DNA of 50,000 nucleotides from Chrysomallon squamiferum (GCA_012295275.1 CM022675.1:8295832-8345831), one strand, 5' to 3'. Positions 13,275-26,219 are shown, counted from the first letter of the stretch. Program-made: numbers and translations. Notes: a model not told the origin generated them from the letters alone.

Positions 13275-15502
13275 ACTTAATTCCTCCCTCCCATCTTTTT
13301 GTCTTTTGCTATGTTTTCCCCTTCTACTTCTTTTGTCTGGAAATACTTCGATGTCCTTCTGTCTACTTCTGTCTCTAGCCCTTAACATTCCTCCTGCTAT
13401 CAAACATGTTTCACTGAAAAAAAAAAAATATATATATATATATATTTTTGCTATTTTAGTAGATGCAGCTGTTTGTTCCTGCCCTTTCACTTTCAAAGAC
13501 GGTGTCACCTATGTAATGACAAATACTGACTGCCCTTATCGGATCTGTTTAGATAGAGCTGGTCCGGGCAAAAATTGCTGTGGTTCCTGTTTCCATGGTG
13601 ACAGTCTTGTTGAACTCGAAAACGGCTCGGTAATAAAAATGAAACATCTGACTGTAGGTCAAAAGGTTCTCACAGGTAAATTATTATAATTATTAATTTT
13701 GTGATTAACTATTAAAGTTAACTGTAAAGTCGCTGTGTAACCCTTGATTAAGTAACAAACACTGTTATATTTTTCACGTATATTTTTCATACTGTTTCTC
13801 TGAATAATGTCCCTGCGTTTGCGAATTTCTATCCATTAATTTAGTTTTCACTAAACCTATGCCCGTATCATTATCCTGCTGTGCTCCGTGTTGTTTCCAT
13901 TGTGACAGTAATCCTATTCTCGACGAAGGTTCAGAAGTAAAAATGAAACATCTAACTGTGGGTCAGAAGGTTCTCACAGGTTAGTTATTGCTGCTATTAT
14001 TATTTTTGATGTATAGTCACTGAAGTTAATGCTAACGTCATGACACAGCTATCAAATAAGAACCACACTACGAGTATTAGTCAGATTATATGCTAAACTC
14101 AAGAAAGGAAAGTAGCGACACATTGGTACAATATACACATGTGGTAAAACAAACTAAATTACTCTTGTCGAGATAGGCCGGTAATAAAACTTCACATTCT
14201 GCATCTGTTTGATCGACAGCAAGTTGAACACGATATCACAGAAGAAGTTCATTAAAAAAAACTAATTTTTAAACCTTACCTGAGAAAACAACAGGCATTA
14301 TTTTATTTTTGTTTTTGCAACAGACGTTGAGTCATTCCGAATAATGAAGTTAATGTGGTTTCCACAACAATATCTGATGTCCACTTATGAAACAGATTTT
14401 GTTTACATGCTACAAATTCTGAGTATGTTTCAGAAACTATCTTCTTTGAATTTCGAAATAAGTATAGATACTGCTCTCTTGTTGGCTGATAGGCTCTACG
14501 TACTGGTGTTTTTAAAACTTAACAATTCCTAACCCGTTCATCATTTAGTGAATATTTCGCTTTAGATTTCACGAGAAATCATTTGGCCACTTTAATTATT
14601 TCGCGACTCTTTCCATTTTCTACTCTATGCTGACGGTACAATACTGTTAGCAGAATCACCGGATGATTTACAACATAATATTAATATCTTTCTCAATTAC
14701 TGCTCACTAAAGTCAATAGAAATAAAACTAAAGTAATGATTTTCAGTAAAGGACGAAAACGTTGTCACTATATATTTAAAATTGTTGGAGAGATTATTAA
14801 TGTAGTAATCTGTGATAATGTTAAATGGTTACGTGAAACGGTGTGCAAAATACTACATGTTCAGTGTCTACAAATATGGAAAAAATAAAATGGAAACTTT
14901 TCCAAAAGGCTCGTAATTATGAAGTTCTAAAGCATTAATTGAAATTAGAAAATTATTTAAGTGTGCTGTCTCAACAGAATTCTAATATCTTATGTAAATT
15001 TAGAACCTCCAATATTACATTTCCTATCGAAAATGGACAATGGTTTAATAGACTGACAGAAAATAGAAAATGTCATATTTGTAAACATGACAAAATGTAT
15101 ATTATTATGTATCTGAATGCAATGATCCTATGTTACTAAATGCGAAAAAATGTAGACCAGACAAATACAAGAGACATCCAAATATATTTTGATATAATGA
15201 ATTGTTTAGTAGGAAAAATACGTTTATATTAAAAAAGTTATATTTATTAACAAGAACTATATGTGAGAGAATCTGTCCTCCACGTTAAACTCCTACGAAT
15301 TAATTTTTATTTTGTTATTATTTATCTTTAATACATTCTTATCTGTACTGTCATCCTACGGTTTATGAGAATAAAGTCACTGTCATTGTCCATCAACATT
15401 TTATGGTCACCATGATATATCCAGGTTTCTGATTCTTTACAAAGCGTTTAGTTTACATTACTGAAGTTACTGTTCCTAATCTAGTTGTCGCCATCATAAT
15501 CA

Positions 15503-15594
<92 letters not shown>

Positions 15595-16623
15595 TTGTTC
15601 CTAAATGTGTTCTTGTTTAAATCACTGATATTCTTTCAGTGGAAAATGGAAAACGGACATTTACTGAAGTAAAAACTTTCTTGAAACGAATACCCCTGAC
15701 CAATGTCACCCATCAAATATTTACGACAGAAAAGGGAAATGATTTTTCTGTTACAGAGGACCATCTGATATTTATGTCCAACAACAACAAAACTGCTGAC
15801 ATGAGAGCTGAGTGAGTATTTTGTTTTCCTAGCCTGTGTGGTTCAACAAATAAACTTACTGTTTTGTCTCTTCACTTTCATTTGATCACATTTTTCCAAA
15901 ACTCCAGATAAACCAACATATATAACTAATACCTCCTAGTCTCATATACCAACCCAGATATATATATATATATATACGATAATACCGATAAAATGAAGTT
16001 AACTGATACATATTTTTTCAAACTAAGGTATGCGATGTTTGTAAAACGAGGTGATTATATTTTCTCCACACTGTCGTGTCCAAGTGGTCTTTGTGCAGAG
16101 CGAGTTGTTGATATTTCCTTTTCTGAAAAACCAGGTAATAATATTAATTATATATATATAATAATAATGACAATAATAATAATGCTTGTAGTACTAGTAG
16201 TAGTAGTAGTAGCACTACTAGTAATAGTAGTTGAAGTAACAGCAGCAATGATAATAATAATAGAAATATTAATAGTAATAACAAAAATAGAATTAAGAAC
16301 ATTATTGACAATAATAGTAACACAAGTGGAAATAATCATTAATTCCAGTGAGTTTTATATGGTAAAATAAAATATTTAACGTTTTTGTTTCAGGTTTGTA
16401 CGCACCACTGACTGATACAGGAACTCTTGTTGTGGATGGAGTCTTAGCTTCCAATTACGTTTACTTCGATCACGAATTGGCACATTACTCTATGATTCTG
16501 TTCCGGTGGTTTCCTTGGTTACTGAGACCGTGGGAACAAGACGGATGGAGTCCCATTTTCAGATTCATGATCTCCATCTCTGAAACGGTATTACCTTTCA
16601 GTGTGTTCCCAGAACGTATCTAA
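12482..16623 (+). CDS. Hog-domain secreted protein, gene C (five exons, 257 aa)
   Basis: Exons 12482-12530, 13460-13675, 15640-15811, 16028-16134 and 16394-16623 join in frame. Layout equals gene A: signal peptide [16 protein letters not shown], cysteine-rich residues 17-59, nucleophile Cys60 in CGSCFHGDS, Hint Thr/His in VTEDH, and the exon 5 tail ending FSVFPERI. It is closest to A, but Cys32 of A is Val here, so the small domain has an odd cysteine fewer. The Hedgehog sterol-activating Asp is Lys. Intron 2 holds a fragment of a different exon 2 type (13878-13979) and a LINE relic. The promoter block is shared with B in a head-to-head arrangement. Function beyond Hint autoprocessing is unknown. 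Confidence 0.82.
13156..13273. repeat. (CT)n tracts in intron 1 of gene C
   Basis: CT-rich sequence in two blocks (about 13156-13190 and 13223-13273) upstream of the exon 2 acceptor, equivalent to 1888-1965 in gene A. An (AT)n stretch at 13427-13446 almost abuts the acceptor. Confidence 0.9.
13878..13979 (+). pseudogene. Truncated second exon 2 (type 2b) inside gene C
   Basis: It encodes [20 protein letters not shown] and then the usual [14 protein letters not shown] end, with a GT donor at 13980. It matches the 3' half of the exon 2 used by gene D rather than gene C's own exon 2. The 5' part and acceptor are missing, and the Hint Gly of FHGDS is Cys. It shows that the ancestral unit once had, or acquired by conversion, both exon 2 types in tandem. 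Confidence 0.75.
14575..15235 (+). mobile_element. Decayed LINE reverse-transcriptase fragment in intron 2 of gene C
   Basis: Collinear with 4383-4985. The catalytic YADD has become YADG (14626-14637), and the following text reads KKTKVMIFSKGRKR-like in broken frames. About 14939-15140 gives the LSVLSQQNSN...CHICKHDKM part. It was inherited with the duplicated intron. Confidence 0.75.
15504..15594. repeat. (ATT)n microsatellite before exon 3 of gene C
   Basis: About 90 bp of uninterrupted ATT, ending about 45 bp upstream of the exon 3 acceptor. Confidence 0.95.
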
Positions 16624-17412
16624 CAGATTTTTCACTCTTATTTATTTTTTTTTATTTTTTTTTTTTCCGTTTTCTTTGTGTTGCGAATAATTACTGAACA
16701 TAATAAAAAGAACTAAAGGCTGATATTTATGACTTTCTATGACTTTTAATAATTAGTCAAATGAAGATACTGAAATCACGGAAAGAATACGGATGCAATC
16801 CTACAAGGAACTATATACATTTTTCATTTATCTGATTTGGTGCTTTTTGGTTTTTCTCAATAATAATTATAAAAAGAAGAACAAGAACAAGAAGAAAGTA
16901 GAAAATGATGATGAATTACAATTGAAATCATATTATAAATCGATGAATTTTGTCAGTTTCTTATTTGAAGGTAGAATGTAACAGATTAATAAATATAAAA
17001 ACAAACATCATGGACATAATGCAGATCAAGACCTAAATTGAAATTTGTTTCGTATCAAACTCTATTTTTTACTATTTCTAGTAATTTGTGTCATTTGTGT
17101 AAACACGATAAATTGTCAGCACCTGCATGGCAGAATCTTATTTGTATTTTTTTTTTATACTTCTTTATCCTTTTTACTTCAATTCGTTTTTCAACTGTGA
17201 CATTTAAGTAGATAGTATGTTCTTTTTAGTACAAACCTTCTATCTTAAATCCTTGAAACATAACAATTAATTTGTTTCTTAAATATCACTTGCAACTTCA
17301 ATTATTAACTTTTTAAATAAATAAGGAGGTAAAAACTACAAATTCCTGATTATCGAAAATAAAAATACTGCATGAATTCTGTTGACTTTCATTTTCATTT
17401 CATTTCATTTAT
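16624..17412. other. Shared 3' flank between convergent genes C and D
   Basis: No gene is visible. The sequence from about 16930 to 17412 is the inverse of 8023-8520, the flank between convergent A and B, so the two tail-to-tail spacers are inverted copies. It contains AAG/AAC repeats near 16870-16900 and poly-T near 17145. Confidence 0.7.
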
Positions 17413-17609
17413 TTATTTATTGTCCTTGTTTCTGTTCATAATGAAACACTCTGAGGATTTATCAACAAGTCCTTTGACGTTTTTCTTTACTGTCTCGCAG
17501 AACAGTTCAAATATTCTTAAGATCAATGTAATAATTTTCAAGTTGAAGACGAAGAAAACAAAACTATCCATTTTTAGATTACTAAGCCAAGAAATCCTTT
17601 CATAAAAAC
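17413..17609 (-). CDS. Candidate alternative terminal exon 5C of gene D
   Basis: Minus-strand counterpart of 7850-8022 with a TTTTGTTAG acceptor and the same phase. It begins FYERISWLSN, has the same hydrophobic centre (FVFFVFNLKIITLILRIFEL) and runs past the stop used in A for a few more codons (ECFIMNRNKDNK). Persistence of the open frame in two copies is mild support for function; a third copy is broken. Confidence 0.4.
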
Positions 17610-18064
17610 CTAACAAAACTAACACAAGTAGACGGTTTCATTTGGTATTGATTCAGTCAAAATTAATAGGTCAAAAGATCTGAATTAATTTTAATAAACC
17701 ATCTTATTATCAAACCGTGTTAAGTATAGAATAATATTTGATTGTGCTTATACGAATGACTTATACATATGACTTATAACAACAAAAACTCCATTGGTGC
17801 AGGTAGTGATAAGTTATCATATTTTCACAAATGTGTTATCAGCAGACTACTGGTTATGACACACACACATACACACACACAGATATATATATATATATAT
17901 TTAATTATATAGGAAACAGTTATTTATTACCTTGCAAACTTATATATTCAAAGAATCTTAAAAGATCGATAATAATTTACAAATAGTGCGATTGAGTCAA
18001 ATATACATATAAAGATTTTAGTATCTTCATTTAACTAATTATTAAAAGCCGTAAATATCGGAGA

Positions 18065-18372
18065 TTAGTTATTTTTATTACTTTCAAATCGGGAAACAAC
18101 ACAAGATAAATAAATAAATAAATAATGGGAAAAATCAGTTAGGAACGTTTTGGGAAGAGAATGAATGAAAGATTCTAACGTTTCAGATAAGGACGCCATG
18201 CATTTTATAATGGCACTCCATCCGTCTTGTTCCCACGGTCTCAGTAACCAAGGAAACCACCGGAATGGAATCATCAAGTAATGTGCCAGTTCGTGATCAA
18301 AATAAACGTAACTCGAAGCTAAGACTCCATCCACAACAAGAGTTCCTGTATCAGTGAGTGGTGCGTACAAAC
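18065..18372 (-). CDS. Candidate alternative terminal exon 5B of gene D
   Basis: Minus-strand counterpart of 7041-7378, with a CTCACAG acceptor and phase matching exon 4. It encodes [18 protein letters not shown], then HELAHYLMIPFRWFPW, and ends in a hydrophobic tail (HYLFIYLSCVVSRFESNKNN) with a stop at 18065-18067. It lies beyond exon 5A of gene D, as in A. Confidence 0.55.
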
Positions 18373-18719
18373 CTGTGAGAAATATTTAATATTTTATTTC
18401 AATACATGAAATTCAGTGGAATTAAATTAAGACTATTACGTAAAAGCCATGTCAAAAACTGATCTGAAACGAGCTTATAAACGATGGGAATTGAACAAAA
18501 CAGTGGCCATAATCAAGAACAAAAGTTACAAGAAATAGCACAAAAAAAAAAGAGTTTGATATGAAAGAAATTTCAATCTAGGTCTTGATCTGTATTATGT
18601 CCATGTTGTTTGTTTTTATATTTATTAATCTGTTACATTCTACCTTCAAATATGAAACTGACTAAACTCAACGACTTATAATATCATTTCTATTGTAATT
18701 CATCATCATTTTCTACTTT

Positions 18720-18731
18720 ATTATTCTTTTT

Positions 18732-18805
<74 letters not shown>
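18720..18805. repeat. (TTC)n-(ATT)n compound microsatellite
   Basis: TTC units (about 18726-18760) pass into ATT units (about 18760-18805) in the 3' flank of exon 5A of gene D. The equivalent at 8524-8611 is where exon 5 of pseudogene B was lost. Confidence 0.9.
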
Positions 18806-18806
<1 letters not shown>

Positions 18807-19005
18807 TAGAAAACAAAAAAAGCACAAAATCAGATAAATGAAAAATTTGTATAGTTCCTTATAGGATTGCATCCGTATTCTCTCCATGATTTCAGTATCT
18901 TCATTTAACTAATTATTAAAAGTCATAGAAAGTCATAAATATCAGCCTTTAGTTCTTTTTATTATGTTTAATAATTATTCGCAACACAAAGAAATCGGGA
19001 AACAA

Positions 19006-19048
<43 letters not shown>

Positions 19049-19061
19049 GGAGAAACATTTG

Positions 19062-19731
19062 TTAGGTACGTTCTGGGAACACACTGAAAGGTAATACCGT
19101 TTCAGAGATGGAGATCATGAATTTGAAAATGGGACTCCATCCGTCTTGTTCCCACGGTCTCAGTAACCAAGGAAACCACCGGAACAGAATCATAGAGTAA
19201 TGTGCCAGTTCGTGATCGAAGTAAACGTAATTCGAAGCTAAGACTCCATCCACAACAAGAGTTCCTGTATCAGTCAGTGGTGCATACAAACCTGAAACAA
19301 AATATTAAATATTTTATTTTACCATATAAAACTCACTGGAATTAATGATTATTTCCACTTGTGTTACTATTATTGTCAATAATGTTGTTAATTCCTTTTT
19401 TATTATTACTATTACTATTTCTTCTATTATTATTATTGAAATTGCTGCTGTTACTACAACTACTATAACTAGTAGTGCTACAATTACTACTACTAGTACT
19501 ACAAGTATTATTATTATTGTTATTATTGTTATTATTGTTATTATTATTAGTATTATTATAATTAGTATTATTACCTGGTTTCTCAGAAAAGGAAATATCA
19601 ACAACTCGCTCTGCACAAAGACCACTTGGACACGACAGTGTGGAGAAAATATAATCACCTCGTTTTACAAACATCGCATACCTTAGTTTGAAAAAATATG
19701 TATCAATTAACTTTGTTTTATCGGTATTATC

Positions 19732-19771
<40 letters not shown>

Positions 19772-20153
19772 GTTGGTATATGAGACTGTTAGGTATTAGT
19801 TATATATGTTAGTTTATCTGGAGTTTTGGAAAAATGTGATAAAATGAAATTGAAGAGACAAAACAGTAAATTGATTTCTTGAACGTTATTTGAGAATCAC
19901 AATCACACAGGCAAGGAAAACAAAATACTCACTCAGCTCTCATGTCAGTAGTTTTGTTGTTGTTGGACATAAATATCAGATGGTCCTCTGTAACTGAAAA
20001 ATCATTTCCCTTTTCTGTCGTAAATGTTCGATGGGTGACATTGGTCAGAGGTATTCGTTTCAAGAAAGTTTTTACTTCAGTAAATTTCCGTTTTCCATTT
20101 TCAACTGAAAGAACATTAGTGATTTACATAAGAATAAATTTAGGAACAAAATG

Positions 20154-20244
<91 letters not shown>

Positions 20245-22541
20245 CAATAATGATGATTATGATGGCGACAACTAGATTAGCAACAGTAACTTCAGTAATG
20301 TAAACTAAACGCATTGTAAAGAATCAGAAACCTGGATGTTTCATGGTGACCATAAAATTTTGATCGACAATGACAGTGACTTTATTCTCATAAACCGTAG
20401 GATAACAGTACAGATAAGAATGTATTACAGATAAATAATAACAAAATCAAAATTAATTCGTAGGAGTTTAACGTTGAGGACAGATTCTCTCACACATAAT
20501 TCTTGTTAATAAACATAACTTTTTAAATATAAACATGTTTTTCCTACTAAACAATTTATTATAATCAAATATATTTAGATGTCTCTTGTATTTCTCTGGT
20601 CTACCTTTTCTCGCATTTAACAACATAGGATCATTACATTGAAATACATAATGATATTCATTTCGTCAAGATTAGAAATATGACATTTCTTATTTTATCT
20701 CAGGCTATTAAATCCTTGTCCATATTCTATAGGAAGTGTAGTATTCGAGGTTCTGAATTTACATAAAAACATTAGCATTCTTTTGAGACAGCACACTTAA
20801 ATAATGTTCTAACTTCAATTCATTTTTTTTAAACTTCATATTTACGATCCTTTGGAAACGTTTCCATTCAGCCTATCAGCCAACAAGAGAGGAGTATCTA
20901 TATTTATTCCGAAATTCAATGAAGATAGTTTCTGAAACATACTTAGAATCTGTAGCAAGTAAAAAAAATCATTCACAGAAAAAGTATGAAAAGTAGATGT
21001 GAAACGGTAAAATCTGTGAAAATAAACAAGACGGACGTTGTACAGCTGTTGCTATTGTCAGACTTTGTCAATTTGAAACACTGTCGCACAGCTGAATATA
21101 TCAAAGAAAGGTCGATCCGTTGTTATTTTATCCATACCTCAGATATCGCTGTCCAAACCACATTCACTTCATTATTCAATAATGTAATGCGATTTCTTTT
21201 CTTTTCAAAGGTTTAAAAATTAGTTTTCTTCAGTCTACGTCTCTGGTGATATCTTGTTCTTCTGGCTGTCGATCATTACCAGCCTACCTCGACAAGAGTA
21301 ATTTAGATTGTTTTACCACATGTGTATATTGTACCAATGTGTCGCTACTGTCCTTTCTTGAGTTTAGCATATAATCTGACTAATACTCGTAGTGTGGTTC
21401 TTATTTGATAGCTGTGTCATGACGTTAGCATTAACTTCAGTGGCTATACATCAAAAATAATAATAGCAGCAATAACCTGTGAGAACCTTCTGACCCACAG
21501 TTAGATGTTTCATTTTTACTTCTGAACCGTCGTCGAGTATCAGGTTACTGTCACCATGGAAGCAACACGGAGCACAGCATTCTCTGTGTTTTTTGTTGGC
21601 GAAGAGTCTGCACTGGGCACACGGGCAACCAGACGCCTGTCGAAATATCTCAACTTCTCCCGACTTGAAAGGACATCTACACGTCCAGCCGGATCCTGAA
21701 ACAGACACATTTACTGAAGCTGACCCACTGACAGAAGTGAAGGTATGGAGTCAAACAAGTAGTGGGAGAGGTAGGAAGAAGGAACAGAGGCTGCAAAAGA
21801 AGGAGATGAAATGAGTGAGAAAAGTAGATGAAGTGAGGCAGCCAAACCGAGAGAATAAAAGAGAAAAAAAAAGAAAAGCAGTAAGGCACAGAGAGGGAGA
21901 CAGGATAAATTGAACGAAGGCGAATAAATAGGGAAGAGCAATGAGGGAGAAGGTAACATAGAGAGTAAAATGTATAAAACGCCAATCTAATTAATCTATA
22001 TTTTCTGTGCACCTTCAGACTATCGTAAACAAACCGGTTATGCTGACTTGTCGGAACGGGAAATATTGCAACATCATTGATCCTACTGGTGTTCTGAACT
22101 AGCACTCTTCATCGATTTACAGTTATTACGTAGGTAGGATACAAACTGAGGGACAATATGTGTTTGAAACATTCTGGAAATAGAACACGTTTTCCAGTGA
22201 CTCTAAGATATTAGTTTGGGAACATGTTAACAAAACTCTATATTGTCAGGATATTCAAAAAGCAATGACTGTACTGTATTCACTGGAACCCGTAATATAA
22301 TGGTTCCCTCCAGATATCTCAATAACAGGCATTGACGACAGAGGAAAACACGGTAGACTAGATAAATAACTATACAAACTTAAATAACTTTACAATCTTA
22401 GCCCAGGGAGGTAGACACTGACGTAGTGAGATACAGAAATAGAGATCTCTAATATTTTGAATTTAAATTTAAGAATAATATTACGACATTACCTGTAGAT
22501 CGTTGTATCAAAGGTAGGAGAAACAAAAGAAAGTATTTCAT
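19062..22541 (-). CDS. Hog-domain secreted protein, gene D (five exons, 258 aa)
   Basis: Minus-strand exons 22541-22493, 21695-21477, 20104-19933, 19681-19575 and 19291-19062 join in frame. The signal peptide is [16 protein letters not shown]. Its exon 2 differs from A and C: residues 17-60 are basic and cysteine-rich, with CRC, GCPCAQC and ECCAPC, and the nucleophile is Cys61, so one more Cys precedes it than in A and C. Hint Thr128 and His131 lie in VTEDH; the sterol-activating Asp is Lys. The rest is close to A and C. The exon 2 donor (GTTATT) is weak, which might favour skipping. Two candidate extra terminal exons lie downstream (18065-18372 and 17413-17609). The upstream region lacks the long GA tract seen before A and C. 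Confidence 0.82.
20153..20242. repeat. (AAT)n microsatellite in intron 2 of gene D
   Basis: About 90 bp of AAT (ATT on the coding strand), about 50 bp upstream of the exon 3 acceptor. Confidence 0.95.
20570..20875 (-). mobile_element. LINE C-terminal fragment in intron 2 of gene D
   Basis: Inverted counterpart of about 4660-4970. The segment with the catalytic YADD is gone: near 20875 the C-terminal part joins directly to intron sequence that in A lies 5' of the element (words matching 4190-4285). It is a deleted, non-functional relic. Confidence 0.6.
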
Positions 22542-22588
22542 GGTTTTACACTTTTAAACTCTATCTGTCCTTTTTCTCTCCCTCTGCC

Positions 22589-22642
22589 TTAAATATACTG
22601 GAAATCGTTTAACTTATTTGCATTATATTAAGTTATTTGCAT
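22589..22642 (-). promoter_or_regulatory. Paired octamers and TATA-like element of Hog gene D
   Basis: On the minus strand, ATGCAAAT at 22642-22635 and 22623-22616 (19 bp apart) precede TATATTTAA at 22597-22589, about 48 bp before the ATG. Geometry is the same as in gene A. Confidence 0.6.
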
Positions 22643-22989
22643 AGTCGTAAAAAAGTGTCAGATACAGACATAAAATGCTTTATTTTCATGTTACAAAGCG
22701 ATTACCATAGTCGTAAGAATATTAAGCGAGAAATCGATGATATTTTAAAATATTCCGATAAAATTTCCACAGACTGCAGTAATTTCATTTGAACTGAATA
22801 AAATTTGAAATAACTCTCCGTAGCTATATTTTTAGAAGCGATAAAAATGACGTGTTTTATATTTCAAATAGTAAAATTGTGAAAATAAAATGCTTATATT
22901 ATCTATTATACTGTGACAAGACAAATGGCCCGAAAGATTTATGTGTCTCTTATGCAGCGATGTAAATTTATATCAAGCTCATCTTTTAC

Positions 22990-23136
22990 GAATTGGCACA
23001 TTACTCTATGATTCTGTTCCGCTGGTTTCCTTGGTTACTAAAGCCATGGGAACAAGACGGATGGAGTCCCATTTTAAAATTCAGGATCTCCATTTTTGAA
23101 ACGGTATTACCTTTCAGTGTGTTCCCAGAACGTAAC
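22990..23136 (+). pseudogene. Orphan 5'-truncated Hog exon 5
   Basis: It begins abruptly at [17 protein letters not shown], joined after TCATCTTTTAC to sequence that elsewhere (11430, window start) continues differently. The frame stays open through KPWEQDGW and FSVFPER, but the normal stop is changed, so it would read into TTTA repeats. It has no acceptor and no upstream Hint exons in this orientation. Confidence 0.75.
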
Positions 23137-23371
23137 AGATTTTTCCCCTTATTTATTTATTTATTTATTTACTTTTTATTGTTTTCCGATTTTTTTGTGT
23201 TGTGAATAATTATTGAACGGAATAAAAATAACTAATCGCTGATATTTACGACTTTTAATAATTAGGTAAATGAACATACCGAAATCATGGAACGAAGACG
23301 TATGTAATCCTATAAAGAACGATATCAATTTTTCCTTTGACTGATTTGGTCCTTTTTGTGTTTCTGAATAC

Positions 23372-23407
<36 letters not shown>

Positions 23408-24540
23408 TAATAAGAAGAAGAAGAAGAAGAAGAAGAACAACAACAACAACAACAAGAAACTGAATCATAATCGGAAGCAGATTATAAATCACTGAATTTA
23501 TTCAGTTTTATATTTTAAGGTAGAATATAAAGTATTATTAATAATGAAAACAAAGAACATGGACTTATGGCAGATTAAGATCTAAGTTCAAATTTTATTC
23601 ATATCAAACACTATTCTTAACTATTTCAAGTAACGTTTTGGTTTTCTTCTGGGTTATAGCCAATGTTAGTTCAATTCCCATTGATTCTAAATTCGATTCA
23701 GATCAGTTTTAGTTTCGATCTGTCATCAAGTTCGTTGTTTGTTAAATAATCTAAAGAAAAGTAATTGAATTTGTATAAGTATTACTTAATATTTCACTCA
23801 TTCTCATATATAAATATATATATGTATGTATGTGTGTGTGCGTGTGTGTGTGTGTGTGTTATAACCAATAGTCTGCTGATAAGTCTTTTTTGAAAATATA
23901 ATAATTTTTCAGCACCTGCACTAGTGAATTTTTGTTTTGTTATCAGTCATATGTAATACAAATCTTCCTATAAGCACAATCAAATATTATTCTATACTTA
24001 ACACGGTTTGATAATAACTTGGTTTATCAAAATTCATTCAGATCTTTTGACACCTACTAAATTTGAATTAATCAATACCAAATGAAACCGTCTACTTGTG
24101 TTTGTTTTCCTAGGTTTTTATGAAAGGATTTCTTGACATAGTATTCTAAAAATGGATTATTTTGTTTCCTCCAGCATGAAAATTATTACATTGATCTTAA
24201 GAATAGTTGAACTGTTCTGCGAGACAGTAAAGAAAAACGTCAAAGGACTTGTTGATAAATCCTCAGAGTGTTCATTGTGATCAGCAAAAAGAAACTGTAA
24301 ATAATTAAATGAATCAACAACAAAACGAAAACGTTAATAAAAATAGTATAAAAAAGAGTTTGATATAAAACAAGTTTGAATTTAGGTCTTGATCTGCGTT
24401 ATGTATATGTTGTTTGTTTTTATTTTTTATTAATATTTGATATTCTACCTTCAGATGTGAAACTGATTAAATTCAACGATTTATAATCTGCTTTCCACTG
24501 TAATTCTTCATCACTTTCTACTTCTTCTTCTCCTTCTTTT

Positions 24541-24575
<35 letters not shown>

Positions 24576-24577
24576 TG

Positions 24578-24617
<40 letters not shown>

Positions 24618-25002
24618 GAAAACAAAAATTATTATTCAGTCAAAAAAAGGTCAAAATCAGAAAAATGAAACATTTATTTCGTCTTTTACAGGATTGTATC
24701 CATCTTCTTTCCATGATTTCAGTATTTTTCTTCAACTAATTATTGAAAGTCAGGAAAAATCAGAAATATCAGCGTTTAGAACTTATTGTTACTTTCAATA
24801 ATTTTTCGTAACACAAAGAAATAGGGAAACAATATAAGATAAATAAATAAATAAATAAGGAGAAAATGTGTTACATACATCTTTGGAAAATGACAGTGGC
24901 TGAAACTGTTATGTTCATTTACGTAATTATTAAAAGTCATAAATCTTTGGATGACAATAAAAAGTAAATAAATAAATAAGTGGAAAAATCCGTTACTACC
25001 GT
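23137..25002. other. Back-to-back Hog 3' flanks between D and E
   Basis: The left half (to about 24300, +) and right half (about 24360-25002, -) are both copies of the flank that follows exon 5 elsewhere, so they form an imperfect inverted repeat. It holds AAT/AAG/AAC repeats (23370-23450), a TG run (23838-23860), TTC/TAC/ATT repeats (24520-24615) and the dead exon 5C. No intact gene is visible. Confidence 0.65.
24114..24280 (+). pseudogene. Dead copy of terminal exon 5C
   Basis: It has the same TTTCCTAG acceptor and GFYERIS start as 7850-8022, but the seventh codon of the frame after the acceptor is TGA, and a deletion lies in the middle. The 3' part (ELFCETVKKNVKGLVDKSSE) is well preserved. 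Confidence 0.7.
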
Positions 25003-25198
25003 TTCCGTTTCAGAGATGGACATCAATGATTTAAAATGGGACTCCATCCGTCTTGTTCCCATGGCTCCAGTAACCAAGGAAACCACCGGAACAGAATCAT
25101 AGAGTAATGTGCCAATTCGTGATCAAAGTAGACGTAATTCGAAGCTAAGACTCCATCCACAACAACAGTTCCTGTATCAGTCAGTGGTGCGTACAAAC
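25003..25198 (-). pseudogene. Orphan Hog exon 5 with frameshift
   Basis: A minus-strand exon 5 with a good start ([16 protein letters not shown]) and conserved [16 protein letters not shown]. After GWSPIL a one-base loss shifts the frame to NH and a stop near 25029-25031. No exon 4 lies upstream on this strand. With 22990-23136 it forms an inverted pair of orphan 3' ends. Confidence 0.75.
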
Positions 25199-25284
25199 CT
25201 GAAAAAAAAAAAATTAAATATTTTATTTTAATATATTGCTATTGTTATTATTATTGCTGCTGTCATTACCGCTACTACAACTAA

Positions 25285-25345
25285 GATTCAATCCACACCA
25301 GCAGTTCCTTTATTAGTCAATGAAAAATATTTAATGTTTTATTTT
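25285..25345 (-). pseudogene. Relic of the Hog exon 5 start
   Basis: On the minus strand, words matching the exon 5 acceptor region and first codons survive (CATTGACTAATAAAGGAACT, then a GTGTGGATTGAATCTTAG version of GTTGTGGATGGAGTCTTAG). It is short, degenerate and without a frame. Confidence 0.5.
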
Positions 25346-25763
25346 AGCACAATTATTATTTCAGTGGTGTTATTTAATTGTTATATTTTGCAGTAAATAT
25401 AATGTCAGCCCAAACAATGAAATAACAGAAATACAGACTACTTTGATTTCCTTTTAGGCTCAGCAGTAGAGACGTAAAGGTTGAGCTTGATATAAATTTA
25501 CATCGCTGCATAAGAGATTCACAAGTCTTTAGGGCCATTTGTCTTGTCACGGAGTAATATATAATATTTGCATTTTATTTGAAATTAATGCAGTCTGTGG
25601 AAATTTTAAAAAGAATATTTTAAAATATGATCGATTTCTCGCTTAATATTTTTTACGACTATGGTAATCGCTTTGTAACATGAAAATATATTAAACTATT
25701 TTGTGTCTGTATCTCACACACACATACACACACGCACGAACGCACACAGACGTGTATATCTAC

Positions 25764-25774
<11 letters not shown>

Positions 25775-25836
<62 letters not shown>
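25775..25836. repeat. (GA)n microsatellite upstream of gene E
   Basis: About 60 bp of GA after a short (AT)n and a CA-rich stretch, about 490 bp before the gene E start codon. Position and flanks match the tracts upstream of A and C. Confidence 0.95.
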
Positions 25837-25840
<4 letters not shown>

Positions 25841-26219
25841 GAAATTATGAGGTTCAAAATCCTTTTTCTCGAGATTTTCTGTTTGTAGTACATGTTTTTG
25901 TTTGTTTTTGGACCATTAAAATAAAACTGAATTTTACATTCGAAAAAATATCACTTGTGACTCGCAGTAACTAGAAAATCCCAATCCTAATAAGTACTCA
26001 GTATTTAACAGATAAAATAAATAAGAATGTAAAAAAATGTGCTCTTAAAATGAATAAGATCTAGGAACGTTACATCTTCTAATGTCAGGTAAGACTGAGG
26101 GTCTTCATTTAAAGTGTTCAGAACAGTTAACTTATTTATGTAGATTATTCAAAAATATTCAAATATATAATCGAGTTTATTTTTTTTTTTTTTTTTTTTT
26201 TTTTTACATTTTTACGACT

